A stretch of 64,000 nucleotides of DNA, from contig NZ_QEOP01000002.1 of the NCBI RefSeq assembly GCF_003097495.1, positions 682,001 through 746,000 of the forward strand, in the 5' to 3' direction. Both the position numbers and the translations under genes were made by a program. Positions within the stretch are counted from its first letter, which is position 1. Every line of letters starts with the position of its first letter. Under the pieces are notes generated by a model. The model was not told where the DNA came from. It saw nothing but the letters and a program-made list of their open reading frames with translations, and ran no database searches. The DNA is from Amnibacterium flavum. GTDB taxonomy: Bacteria > Actinomycetota > Actinomycetes > Actinomycetales > Microbacteriaceae. Positions 25,505 through 34,192 of this stretch are shown piece by piece.

Positions 25505-26845
25505 GTGAACTCGCGGCGGGCATGGCTGATCTGGGCCGTCGGCGTGTTCGCCTACGTCGTCGCCGTCCTCCAGCGCTCGAGCCTCGGTATCGCGGGCGTC
25601 GAGGCCAGCGAGCGTTTCGACTCCGGCGCTGCCGCACTGTCGAGCCTCGGGGTGCTCCAGCTCGTCGTCTACGCGGGCCTGCAGATCCCGATCGGGGTCC
25701 TGATCGACCGGATCGGCCCGAAGCGGCTCGTCGTCTCGGGAGCGCTTCTGATGGCGATCGGACAGGCCGTCGTGGCCCTGTCGCCGGACCTCGGGGGAGC
25801 GATCCTCGGTCGGGTGCTGGTGGGAGCGGGCGACGCGGCCATCTTCACGTCGGTGCTGCGCCTCACGAACACCTGGTTCCGGCCGTCGCGGGTGCCTCAG
25901 CTCACCCAGTGGCTCGGCAATCTGGGCCAGCTGGGACAGGTCCTCTCGGCCGTTCCGTTCGCGATCCTGCTGCACGCGGAGGGGTGGACCCCGGCCTTCC
26001 TCTCGATCGCGTCGATCTCGCTCCTGTCGTTCGTGCTCTGCCTCGCGGTGCTCTCCGATGGGCGCGGGGTGCTGCCGAACTCAGCGGGCGCCGCCGACAT
26101 GCGATCGGCTCTCCGCGCGCTCGGTGAGAGCTTCCGCCGCCCCGGCACCCAGCTCGGCTTCTGGGCGCACTTCACGACGCAGTCGCCGGGCACGGTGTTC
26201 GCCCTCTTCTGGGGTGTCCCGTTCCTCGTCTACGGGCTCGGATACGACGCGGCTTTCGCCTCGGCGATGATCGCGCTGATGGTCGTGGCCGCGCTGCTCG
26301 TCGGTCCGCTGCTGGCCCTGCTGATGGTCCGGTACCCGCTCCGCCGGTCGAGCCTTGCACTCGGGATCGTCGCGCTCATCGGGGTGGTCTGGACGGCCGT
26401 GCTGCTCTGGCCCACGCCGGCTCCCGCGTGGCTCGTCGTCCTGCTCGCCATCGCCCTGGGGGTCGGTGGGCCGGCTTCGCAGATCGGTTTCGACTTCGCC
26501 CGGACTTTCAACCCGTCCCGGCGCCTGGGCTCGGCGAACGGGATCGTCAACGTCGGGGGCTTCACGGCGAGTTTCATCATGATGCTGCTCATCGGCGTCG
26601 TCCTCGACCTCTCGAGTCCCGCCGGGGCGGGAACCGACCCGAGCGAGCTGTACACCTTCGACGGGTTCCGGCTGGCGATGCTCGTCCAGTACCCCGTGGT
26701 CGGGTTCGGTGTCGTGATGCTCATCCATGCGCGGCGGCGCACTCGGCGCCTGATGCTGCAGGAGGAGGGAATAGCCGTGGGGCCGTTCTGGGTTGCACTC
26801 TTCAGAAGATTGGGGTTGCAGCGCTTCCGACGGCGCGGCCTCTGA
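25505..26845 (+). CDS. MFS transporter
   Basis: 446 residues from GTG 25505, with 12 predicted hydrophobic helices. The loop between helices 2 and 3 carries the MFS motif IDRIGPKRLV, and LGRVLVGAGDAAIFTSVLRL fits helix 4. The general pattern resembles nitrate/phthalate-type carriers, but the substrate cannot be assigned. The C-terminus is basic (RRLGLQRFRRRGL). Only 49 bases separate it from the divergent SDR gene. Confidence 0.88.
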   Translation: MNSRRAWLIWAVGVFAYVVAVLQRSSLGIAGVEASERFDSGAAALSSLGVLQLVVYAGLQIPIGVLIDRIGPKRLVVSGALLMAIGQAVVALSPDLGGAILGRVLVGAGDAAIFTSVLRLTNTWFRPSRVPQLTQWLGNLGQLGQVLSAVPFAILLHAEGWTPAFLSIASISLLSFVLCLAVLSDGRGVLPNSAGAADMRSALRALGESFRRPGTQLGFWAHFTTQSPGTVFALFWGVPFLVYGLGYDAAFASAMIALMVVAALLVGPLLALLMVRYPLRRSSLALGIVALIGVVWTAVLLWPTPAPAWLVVLLAIALGVGGPASQIGFDFARTFNPSRRLGSANGIVNVGGFTASFIMMLLIGVVLDLSSPAGAGTDPSELYTFDGFRLAMLVQYPVVGFGVVMLIHARRRTRRLMLQEEGIAVGPFWVALFRRLGLQRFRRRGL

Positions 26846-27191
26846 ACGTCGAGGTCGGCTGACACCGAGAGGTTTCATAGCTCACTGCTATTGCCGCGAA
26901 GTGCCGCCGACTGGTAATGCGTCCGGCGAGACCGTGCAATAATTGACGAGGACCCTTGATCGTAAGTCCGACGGACATCCCGTGCTCCAGCACGGTTCGT
27001 CCCGGGACTTGACATGGGTCCTAGTGCTGTCCGAAAACAGGTCTCCGCGGGTCCGCCCGTCGAGTCTGAAGAAGGACTACACCGACGAAGCGTTGCCCAG
27101 AGCGTGGAATCGGCACAGCCGTACCGGTGGGGTGCGGCTCCCTCGTCTCATCCGATCGCGACCCCCGCTTCCCGGAGTGAAAGGTGCACCG
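26846..27191. promoter_or_regulatory. Leader region of the primary sigma factor gene
   Basis: 346 bases without a gene. A hairpin ccgtgc-tcca-gcacgg (26980-26995) could end the MFS transcript. A TTGACA at 27009-27014 lacks a convincing -10 at 16-18 bases, so I do not call a promoter position. The region directly before the ATG carries AAAGGTG as ribosome-binding site. Confidence 0.45.
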
Positions 27192-28523
27192 ATGACCGCA
27201 AGCAAGGCATCAACAGCAGTAGTAGAACCCGAGGCCACCGAGGCCGAGGTGGCAGCGCCCGCAACGAAGCGTCGCGCGCCCGCGAGCAAGACCGCCGCGA
27301 AGGCTCCCGCAGCCAAGGCAGCGGCGAAGGCCCCCGTCAAGAAGTCAGCGAGCAAGAAGGCCGCCGATGACGACGAGGTCGACGCCCCCGACGACGATGT
27401 CGTCGTGGACGACGAAGTCGAAGAGGTCGAGGTCGTCGTCGAGGCAGTCGCCGACGACGCAGCGGAAGGCGACACCGCCGACGGCGACGACGACGAGGAG
27501 GCCAAGCCGGCCGCCGCGGTCGACGCCGACGAGAAGCTCCCGACGGGTGCGCTCGTGCTGTCGCTGGTCGACGACGATGACGAGGTCCCGGTCTATTCGA
27601 CCCAGATCACCGGCGCCACCGCCGACCCCGTCAAGGACTACCTGAAGCAGATCGGTAAAGTCCCGCTGCTGAACGCGGCCGAAGAGGTCGAGCTGGCCAT
27701 GCGCATCGAGGCGGGTCTCTTCGCCGAGGACAAGCTGGCCAACGAGAAGGGCCTGTCCAAGGAGCTCACCCGTGAGCTGCGCTGGGTCGCGAAAGACGGA
27801 CAACGCGCCAAGAGTCACCTTCTCGGAGCCAACCTCCGACTCGTGGTCTCGCTCGCCAAGCGCTACACCGGTCGTGGAATGCAGTTCCTCGACCTGATCC
27901 AGGAAGGCAACCTGGGCCTCATCCGTGCGGTCGAGAAGTTCGACTACACCAAGGGCTTCAAGTTCTCGACCTACGCCACCTGGTGGATCCGTCAGGCGAT
28001 CACCCGCGCGATGGCCGACCAGGCCCGCACGATCCGCATCCCCGTCCACATGGTCGAGGTCATCAACAAGCTGGCCCGCGTGCAGCGGCAGATGCTCCAG
28101 GATCTGGGTCGCGAGCCCACGCCCGAGGAGCTGAGCCGCGAGCTCGATATGACGCCGGAGAAGGTCGTCGAGGTCCAGAAGTACGGTCGCGAGCCCATCT
28201 CGCTGCACACCCCGCTGGGTGAAGACGGCGACAGCGAGTTCGGTGACCTCATCGAGGACACCGAGGCAGTGGTCCCCGCCGACGCGGTGGGCTTCACGAT
28301 GCTGCAGAAGCAGCTCGAGAGCCTGCTCGACTCTCTCAGCGAGCGCGAGGCCGGCGTCATCCGCATGCGCTTCGGTCTCGGCGACGGCATGCCGAAGACG
28401 CTCGACCAGATCGGTGACACCTTCGGGGTGACGCGTGAGCGGATCCGCCAGATCGAGTCGAAGACGATGGCCAAGCTGCGTCACCCGTCGCGTTCGCAGT
28501 CGCTGCGCGACTACCTCGAGTGA
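27192..28523 (+). CDS. sigA: Primary RNA polymerase sigma factor
   Basis: Housekeeping sigma-70. The 443 residues comprise an actinobacterial N-terminal tail of Ala/Lys-rich then acidic repeats (1-120), region 1.2 ([16 protein letters not shown]), region 2 with [20 protein letters not shown] and [14 protein letters not shown], region 3, and region 4.2 with [17 protein letters not shown], ending in SQSLRDYLE. The ATG at 27192 has AAAGGTG spaced 6 bases. It is followed by a strong terminator. Confidence 0.96.
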   Translation: MTASKASTAVVEPEATEAEVAAPATKRRAPASKTAAKAPAAKAAAKAPVKKSASKKAADDDEVDAPDDDVVVDDEVEEVEVVVEAVADDAAEGDTADGDDDEEAKPAAAVDADEKLPTGALVLSLVDDDDEVPVYSTQITGATADPVKDYLKQIGKVPLLNAAEEVELAMRIEAGLFAEDKLANEKGLSKELTRELRWVAKDGQRAKSHLLGANLRLVVSLAKRYTGRGMQFLDLIQEGNLGLIRAVEKFDYTKGFKFSTYATWWIRQAITRAMADQARTIRIPVHMVEVINKLARVQRQMLQDLGREPTPEELSRELDMTPEKVVEVQKYGREPISLHTPLGEDGDSEFGDLIEDTEAVVPADAVGFTMLQKQLESLLDSLSEREAGVIRMRFGLGDGMPKTLDQIGDTFGVTRERIRQIESKTMAKLRHPSRSQSLRDYLE

Positions 28524-28543
28524 TCGAGCGGTTCTGACACGAG

Positions 28544-28576
28544 AAGGGCCGGCACCGTCATGGTGCCGGCCCTTCT
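28544..28576 (+). terminator. Terminator of sigA
   Basis: A perfect 14-base stem, gaagggccggcacc (28544-28557) and ggtgccggcccttc (28563-28576), with loop gtcat, 20 bases after the stop codon. Confidence 0.9.
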
Positions 28577-28591
28577 GCATTCGCTGACTCG

Positions 28592-28637
28592 CCCACTTCG
28601 GGCAGTGTGCAGGTCGCAGCACTGCCCGAAGTGGGCA
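28592..28637. terminator. Second hairpin, relative of the 2760 element
   Basis: Perfect 17-base arms gcccacttcgggcagtg (28592-28608) and cactgcccgaagtgggc (28621-28637), with a 12-base loop. It lies 7 bases beyond the stop of the minus-strand gene at 28644 and probably terminates it. It differs from the 2760-2807 element by paired changes in both arms. Confidence 0.75.
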
Positions 28638-28643
28638 GGTCGG

Positions 28644-29255
28644 CTACCTCGCGGTGAGGATCTCGATCAGCTGCGCCTTGTTCTTCGACGCGTAGGACGG
28701 GATTGCCCGCTCGCGAGCGAGGGCGCGCAGTCGCACGACCGTCCACGCCTCGCTCGGCTGGTCCTTGTAGTCGGGGTGCGGCAGCGGAGGAGTCAGGTCG
28801 ATCGGGGCGTCCTGAGCCGATGCCGCCTTCGTCGTCTCCGGCTCCGTCGCCTCGGGGGTCTGCGGTTCGGGCGACCTCTCCAGTTCGGCAGGTGCCGACT
28901 CCCGGGGCGGGGCGGCCGTCGGCAGGGGCGGTGTGTAATCGATCGGCGCACCCGCTCGCGCCTTCGACGATCCGGTTGCGCTGTCGGCGAGAGCACGCGC
29001 CCTGGTCGCCTCCACCAGCGCCTTCTCGGCTCGCCGCTCGGCCTTCTGCACCGCCTTCTGGATCTCCGCCAGGCGCTCCTTGCCGTGCTTGCGCGCCACC
29101 TTCAGTTCGGCGAGACGCTCTTTCGCTTTCGCCTCGGCGGCATCCGCAACGGCCGCACGCTTCTTCGCGAGCTTCTTGGCGGCCTTGGCCTCCGCCTCCG
29201 CCGCCGCACTCTTGGCTGCCTTCGGATCGGGCTTCTTCTTGGACTTCTTCGCCAT
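28644..29255 (-). CDS. Lys/Ala-rich coiled-coil protein with SAP-like C-terminal domain
   Basis: 203 residues from the ATG at 29253-29255, chosen because AAGGAGG precedes it. The first 100 residues are almost entirely Ala, Lys, Glu and Arg and should form a long basic helix. A Pro-rich linker holds two copies of a D-x-T-P-P-L-P motif (APIDYTPPLP and APIDLTPPLP). The last 35 residues (WTVVRLRALARERAIPSYA... QLIEILTAR) look like a SAP/Rho-N nucleic-acid-binding helix-turn-helix. It may be a histone-like or nucleoid protein; this is inference. Confidence 0.7.
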   Translation of the reverse strand: MAKKSKKKPDPKAAKSAAAEAEAKAAKKLAKKRAAVADAAEAKAKERLAELKVARKHGKERLAEIQKAVQKAERRAEKALVEATRARALADSATGSSKARAGAPIDYTPPLPTAAPPRESAPAELERSPEPQTPEATEPETTKAASAQDAPIDLTPPLPHPDYKDQPSEAWTVVRLRALARERAIPSYASKNKAQLIEILTAR

Positions 29256-29368
29256 CGGTCCTCCTTCGTTGCCCCGCATTCTGTCGTAGTCGGGTGAACG
29301 GGCGGTTGCCGGGTACTCGGGACGCCTTCCGCCCCGTCCGCGCGTTGCCCGTCTGTCAGGATGGACGG

Positions 29369-30631
29369 GTGACTCCGCGACCTGCAGGCATCCGCTGGAC
29401 ACCCGCCGTGATCCTGGGCCGGGCCGTGCGAATCGCGGCTCGACTTCGTAAGAAGGGGGGCGGGTCCGCTGTTCCCGGACTGGTCGTGAACCGGTTCGCC
29501 CCCGGATTCCTCGGCTCCGTGCTGTCCTCATTCCCGGAGGGGCTCGTCGTCGTGACCGGTTCCTCCGGCAAGTCGACGACCACGAAGATGCTTGTGACCA
29601 TCCTCGAGGCGCACGGAAAGCGCGTCTTCACCAACCCGTCGACGGCGAACATCAGTCAGGGGCTCACCTCCGCTCTTCTCGAGCGCGCGTCTCTCACGGG
29701 CCGGATCGATGCCGACATGGCCGTCCTTGAGATGGACGAGGGCCACGGCGCGCTCCTCTCGCCTCAGTTCGAGGCGCGTCTGGTGCTGCTCACCAACGTC
29801 ATGACCGATCAGATCGACCGTTTCCACGACTCGGAGAAGGTCGTGGGGATGCTCGACACGATCGCGCGCCGCGCAACCGAGCGACTGGTGCTGAACGGCG
29901 ACGACGCCATGCTCGACGCCATGGCCGCTGACACGCACGACACGGCGCTGGCCCGCTTCGGCGTCACGGCGGAGGTCTTCGACTCCCTGCCTCGCGGTCT
30001 GGGGTACGCGCAGACGACTCCGGGGCGTGACAGCGAGGGAACGCTGGTGTCGCGCGTCGACGGACGATCCGCCTCCATCCGCTGGGACGGCTTCGATCAC
30101 GACGTGACACTGCCCGCGCGCGGTGTGCACTACGCGGTCGACGCGGCCGCGGCGATCGCCGCGAGCCGCGAACTGCTGGGCGACGCGTTCGAGTCGACGA
30201 CCGCCGTCGACGCCGTCTCCTCGGTGCGCGCCGTCTTCGGACGGGGCGAGGTGGTGACGGTGCGGGGCAAGAGGATCGAGTTCGTGCTCGTGCAGAACCC
30301 CGCGAGCTTCCAGCTCAATGTCGACGAGCTCGAGGAGGGGCTCGATCAGGTCATGGTCGCGATGGGCTCCGACGTCGCCGACCCGTCCTACTTCTGGCCC
30401 GTCGATGCGTCGCGCATCGGCCGGGCGCGCATCGTCAGTGGATCGAAAGCGGATGAGATGGCGCTGCAGCTGCTCTACCAGCACGTGCAGGTCGACGAGA
30501 TCGACGCCGATCTGCCCGCTGCGCTCGACCGCTTCATCGCCCTGCCCGAACCCGAGACGGGAGTGAAGACCATCGTGTTCACCGCTGATCCGATGCGGCG
30601 CACCCGCAGCCACCTGGGACTCGCCCAGTGA
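29369..30631 (+). CDS. murT: MurT-like Mur ligase family protein, cysteine-free
   Basis: 420 residues from GTG 29369. The Mur ligase layout is clear: ATP loop VVTGSSGKSTTTKM (GSSGKST at 64-70), ANISQGLTSALLERA, EMDEGHGALLSPQ, LTNVMTDQIDRFHD and LNGDDAMLD. MurT normally pairs with GatD to amidate the alpha-carboxyl of D-Glu in lipid II and carries a four-Cys zinc ribbon in its central domain. This protein has no cysteine at all, and the usual N-P-x-G-x-N segment reads NPASFQLN. It overlaps the next gene by 4 bases. Confidence 0.82.
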   Translation: MTPRPAGIRWTPAVILGRAVRIAARLRKKGGGSAVPGLVVNRFAPGFLGSVLSSFPEGLVVVTGSSGKSTTTKMLVTILEAHGKRVFTNPSTANISQGLTSALLERASLTGRIDADMAVLEMDEGHGALLSPQFEARLVLLTNVMTDQIDRFHDSEKVVGMLDTIARRATERLVLNGDDAMLDAMAADTHDTALARFGVTAEVFDSLPRGLGYAQTTPGRDSEGTLVSRVDGRSASIRWDGFDHDVTLPARGVHYAVDAAAAIAASRELLGDAFESTTAVDAVSSVRAVFGRGEVVTVRGKRIEFVLVQNPASFQLNVDELEEGLDQVMVAMGSDVADPSYFWPVDASRIGRARIVSGSKADEMALQLLYQHVQVDEIDADLPAALDRFIALPEPETGVKTIVFTADPMRRTRSHLGLAQ

Positions 30632-31329
30632 GCGCGATCCTGCAGCTCTTCCCCGAGCTGACCAACGTCAACGGCGATGCGGAGAACGCGTTGGTGCTCG
30701 CACGCCGTGCCCAATGGGTCGGCATCGACGCCGAGCCGGTCCCGGTTCCCGCGGGCGGTGGGCTGCCGACCGAGTCCCCGGTTGCCGTCGTGCTCGGATC
30801 GGGGGTGGACTCCGCGCTCGAACAGACCAGAGACGCACTCCTCGGCATCCGCGAGGCGCTGGATGAGTGGATCGCCGCCGGCATCCCCATCCTGGCGGTG
30901 GGCACGGGCTTCGAGCTGCTCACCGCATCGATCGAACTCGAGGGCCGCGTACTCGACGGACTGGCGGTCCTGCCCGGCAGGGCCACCCCGCTCGAGACCC
31001 GGGCGGCGGGGGAGGTCGTCGTCGCCTCGACCTGGGGCGAGCTCATCGGCTACGAGAACCACGCCCGCGGCTACCGGTCCGAGGGAGCCGCGACCCTGGG
31101 CGCTGTGCAGACCGGGGTCGGCAACGGCGACGGGACGGAGGGCGTCGTCTCGGGCTCCGTCTTCGGCACCCATCTGCACGGGCCGATCCTGGCCCGCAAC
31201 CCGTCGTTCGCGATCGCGATCCTCACCGCGGCGTTCGGCGACGACGGCGATCTCTACGCCAAGACGCGCGCCGACGGGGTCGCCGAGGCGATCCGGGTTG
31301 CTGCGCTCCGGAGAGCCCGGACCGTCTGA
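30628..31329 (+). CDS. gatD: GatD-like class I glutamine amidotransferase, catalytic Cys absent
   Basis: 233 residues, starting inside murT (ATGA-type overlap, GTG at 30628). GatD-type landmarks are LQLFPELTNVNGDAEN, GIPILAVGTGFELL, IGYENHARGYR and FGTHLHGPILARNP with the His. In GatD the glutaminase loop reads like A-I-C-G-G-Y-Q-L-L; here it is A-V-G-T-G-F-E-L-L, so the nucleophile position is Gly92 (codon ggc at 30901-30903). The protein contains no cysteine. It cannot release ammonia from glutamine by the class I mechanism, so a structural or substrate-binding role is likely. Confidence 0.82.
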   Translation: MSAILQLFPELTNVNGDAENALVLARRAQWVGIDAEPVPVPAGGGLPTESPVAVVLGSGVDSALEQTRDALLGIREALDEWIAAGIPILAVGTGFELLTASIELEGRVLDGLAVLPGRATPLETRAAGEVVVASTWGELIGYENHARGYRSEGAATLGAVQTGVGNGDGTEGVVSGSVFGTHLHGPILARNPSFAIAILTAAFGDDGDLYAKTRADGVAEAIRVAALRRARTV

Positions 31330-31443
31330 CCCCGCGCCGCTGGCGTGACCCGGACCGTCATGGCGGATGAACAGTGAATGAACCGGGCGGCGAGTCGCGA
31401 TCGGGGCGTTGAGGTGCGGCGCTGACGGGCGCATGATCCTTGC

Positions 31444-32652
31444 GTGGACACAACCATCCTGCTGGTGCTCGTCATCGTCACAGCCCTCGCCTTCGACTTC
31501 ACCAACGGCTTCCATGACACGGCCAACGCCATGGCGACGTCGATCGCCACCGGGGCGCTGAAGCCGAAGGTCGCGGTGGCCCTCTCGGCGACGTTGAATC
31601 TCGTGGGGGCTTTCCTCAGCGTGCAGGTGGCCTTGACGGTCACCAACGCGGTCGTGAAGATCCAGGACTCGTCAGGAGCGCCCGACCCCGCTCTGCTGGA
31701 CGACGGGGGCAGTGCGCTCCTGCTGATCGTCCTGGCCGGCCTCATCGGAGGCATCATCTGGAATCTGCTGACCTGGCTGCTCGGGCTCCCGTCGAGCTCG
31801 TCGCACGCGCTGTTCGGCGGGCTGATCGGGGCCACGATCGCCGGTCTCGGCTTCGCCGGCGTCAACTGGGCGGGCGACGGGTCGAAGCTCGACGGGGTCG
31901 TCGGCAAGGTGATCCTCCCCGCGCTCATGTCACCGGTTCTCGCCGGAGTCGTCGCCGCCATCGGCACCTGGCTCGTCTTCCGAGTCATCGGGGGCCTGGC
32001 GGAGAGGTCCATCACCCACGGATTCCGGATCGGGCAGATCGGCAGCGCCTCGCTCGTCTCCCTCGCCCACGGCACGAACGACGCCCAGAAGACGATGGGC
32101 GTCATCACCCTCGCGTTGATCGCGGCGGGCGCGTGGGACGACACCGAGGCGGTTCCGTTCTGGGTCAAGCTGTGCTGCGCGCTCGCGATCTCTCTCGGCA
32201 CCTACCTGGGCGGCTGGCGCATCATCCGGACCGTCGGCAAGGGCCTGGTCGAGATCAACACGCCCCAGGGCATGGCGGCCGAGAGCTCGTCGGCTGCGGT
32301 CATCCTGGCCTCGAGCCACCTCGGCTTCGCGCTCTCGACGACGCACGTGGCAACAGGATCGATCCTCGGATCGGGGGTCGGCCGGCCGGGTGCCCAGGTC
32401 CGCTGGCGCGTCGCGCTGCGGATGATCATCGCCTGGGTGATCACGCTCCCCGCCGCCGGACTGGTCGGCGCTGCGATGTGGTGGATCGGCCACCTCGCGG
32501 GCGGGGTGATCGGCGGCGTCATCATGGTCGTCATCCTCGCCGGGCTGGCGGTCTTCATGTACCTGCGCTCCCGTCTCAACTCGGTCGGCGCCCACAACGT
32601 CAACGACGAGTGGGACGATGCGCCCAAGTCCCGTCAGACCACGTCCGCCTAA
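31444..32652 (+). CDS. PiT family inorganic phosphate transporter
   Basis: 402 residues from GTG 31444, with about ten transmembrane helices and the duplicated PiT signatures: DFTNGFHDTANAMATSIATG near the N-terminus and SLAHGTNDAQKTMGVITLAL in the second half. It probably moves phosphate (or metal-phosphate) with protons. It heads a three-gene operon with a small membrane protein and a DUF3349 protein, the same arrangement as pitA-Rv0544c-Rv0543c of M. tuberculosis. Confidence 0.92.
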   Translation: MDTTILLVLVIVTALAFDFTNGFHDTANAMATSIATGALKPKVAVALSATLNLVGAFLSVQVALTVTNAVVKIQDSSGAPDPALLDDGGSALLLIVLAGLIGGIIWNLLTWLLGLPSSSSHALFGGLIGATIAGLGFAGVNWAGDGSKLDGVVGKVILPALMSPVLAGVVAAIGTWLVFRVIGGLAERSITHGFRIGQIGSASLVSLAHGTNDAQKTMGVITLALIAAGAWDDTEAVPFWVKLCCALAISLGTYLGGWRIIRTVGKGLVEINTPQGMAAESSSAAVILASSHLGFALSTTHVATGSILGSGVGRPGAQVRWRVALRMIIAWVITLPAAGLVGAAMWWIGHLAGGVIGGVIMVVILAGLAVFMYLRSRLNSVGAHNVNDEWDDAPKSRQTTSA

Positions 32653-32663
32653 GGAGATCGATC

Positions 32664-32957
32664 GTGTTCCCTCTCTTCCTCGACGCCGCGTGGCAGGTAG
32701 CTCTCGCGGCTCTTCTCCTCGGCGCAGGGCTCCCCGCGCTCTTCGCGCTCGGCGTGCGCTCCTTCGCGGTCGCGGGCGGTGCCGTCGACGGCGGCGGCTC
32801 CGGTCCCGCGAGACCGGCCCTGCGGTTCGCCGGTGTGCTCTGCTTCGTGCTCGTGGTCTGCGCGGTCCTCGTCGGGCTCACCGTGATCATCGCGACCGGC
32901 TTCGGGCAGACGGTGAGCTTCGAGCACATCGTCCCGACCCTCGTGGACAAGGAATGA
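32664..32957 (+). CDS. Small membrane protein of the phosphate-transporter operon
   Basis: 97 residues from GTG 32664, with AAGGAG spaced 7 bases. It has two transmembrane helices (about 8-35 and 52-77) joined by a Gly-rich loop. It lies 11 bases after the transporter and overlaps the DUF3349 start by ATGA. Its position matches Rv0544c; no function is known. Confidence 0.78.
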   Translation: MFPLFLDAAWQVALAALLLGAGLPALFALGVRSFAVAGGAVDGGGSGPARPALRFAGVLCFVLVVCAVLVGLTVIIATGFGQTVSFEHIVPTLVDKE

Positions 32958-33601
32958 CGACGGACGAGCCGGGAGCGACCCGCGACGACGGGGTCGTCCA
33001 GCGGATCGTCGGATGGTTGCGCGCCGGCTACCCCGACGGCGTCCCGCGCCAGGACTACGTCGCACTGCTCGGGATCCTGCGTCGGACTCTGACACCGGTG
33101 GAGGTGGACCGGGTGGTCGGGCGCCTGGTCGGCGAGTTGGCCGAAGCCGGGGATGACGGCGTGGTCACGCCGGAGCAGATCAGGGCTCAGGTCGAGGAGG
33201 AGCTGATCGGCCCCGCCCTTCCGCAGGACGTGACCCGGGTCGCGGCGCGGCTCGCCGGGGCCGGCTGGCCGCTCGGGTCGGCGACCGAGGTGGTTCCGCC
33301 GTCCACCTCACGGCCGGGACTCGTCGGACGGGTCGTCGGATGGCTGCGCGAGGGATACCCCGCGGGCCTGCCGGCGGGTGACTTCGTTCCGCTCGTCGCA
33401 CTGCTGCGGCGCCGGCTCTCGGACGAGGAGCTCGCCGAGGTCGCGGGGCACCTCACCCGAGCAGGCGTCCTCGCCCCCGATCGAGTGGACGTGGGACAGG
33501 CGATCGCTGGGGTCACCTCGGAGCTGCCCTCGGACGAGGACATCGCCCGGGTCCGGCAGTACCTCGTCGACCACGGCTGGCCGGTGGACTTCCCCGTCTG
33601 A
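32954..33601 (+). CDS. Tandem DUF3349 protein
   Basis: 215 residues containing two copies of the DUF3349 helical domain: residues about 14-95 (VVQRIVGWLRAGYPDGVPRQ, DYVALLGILRRTLT) and about 120-213 (LVGRVVGWLREGYPAGLPAG, DFVPLVALLRRRLS). The copies align over W-L-R-x-G-Y-P-x-G-[VL]-P. Mycobacterial members have one copy, so this is a fused duplication. It is the last gene of the phosphate-transporter operon. Confidence 0.82.
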   Translation: MTTDEPGATRDDGVVQRIVGWLRAGYPDGVPRQDYVALLGILRRTLTPVEVDRVVGRLVGELAEAGDDGVVTPEQIRAQVEEELIGPALPQDVTRVAARLAGAGWPLGSATEVVPPSTSRPGLVGRVVGWLREGYPAGLPAGDFVPLVALLRRRLSDEELAEVAGHLTRAGVLAPDRVDVGQAIAGVTSELPSDEDIARVRQYLVDHGWPVDFPV

Positions 33602-33745
33602 TCCCGGCTCGGGGGCGTGCCCCGTTGAGAGGGTGCGCCTCCATCGTCTGCAGGCTCGCGGATCGGGATAGCGGTGGTGGCAAGTATCGTCATGGGGAGA
33701 TGACGGCGTGCACCCGGCGCGTGTCACGACGAAGGGGTGGCCGAC

Positions 33746-34174
33746 GTGGTCGACCGGACGAGGTCCACATCGCTCGAGGCGCGACTCGCGTTCGTCGTCG
33801 GACGGTTCAACCGGCGTCTGCTGGGCGCTACCGGCGGACTGAGCCACGGGCTCCTCTCCGCGCTGTCCACCGTCGCCAAGCGCGGGCCGATCCGGATGGC
33901 GGAGCTGGCGGTGATCGAACTCGTCTCGGCCCCCAGCATCACGCGGGTGGTGGCCGAGCTCGAGAGCCGCGGCCTCGTCGAGCGGAGCGACGATCCCGAT
34001 GACGGCCGGGCGTTCCTCATCCAGGTCACGCCGGCGGGTGAGGATGCTCTCGTGCGCGCGCGGGATGCTCGCGCCGAGGTGGTGTCCAGCATGCTCGACG
34101 GTCTCGACGCGGACCAGATCGCTGCGATCGACTCCGCGATCCCGGCCCTCGAAGCCGCGCTCGGCGACGGCTGA
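33746..34174 (+). CDS. MarR family transcriptional regulator
   Basis: 142 residues with a winged helix-turn-helix: LLSALSTVAKRGPIRMAELA, then SAPSITRVVAELESRGLVER and the wing SDDPDDGRAFLIQVTPAG. GTG 33746 is chosen because GAAGGGG lies about 8 bases upstream; GTG 33737 is the in-frame alternative. The neighbour is a YchJ-like gene 18 bases downstream, with which it may be co-transcribed. The ligand is unknown. Confidence 0.82.
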   Translation: MVDRTRSTSLEARLAFVVGRFNRRLLGATGGLSHGLLSALSTVAKRGPIRMAELAVIELVSAPSITRVVAELESRGLVERSDDPDDGRAFLIQVTPAGEDALVRARDARAEVVSSMLDGLDADQIAAIDSAIPALEAALGDG

Positions 34175-34192
34175 CCTGGTGCTCTGAGCGTC

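Noticed and set aside
27009-27014. TTGACA as the -35 box of sigA
   Set aside because: No acceptable -10 hexamer lies 16-18 bases downstream; left as part of an unassigned leader.
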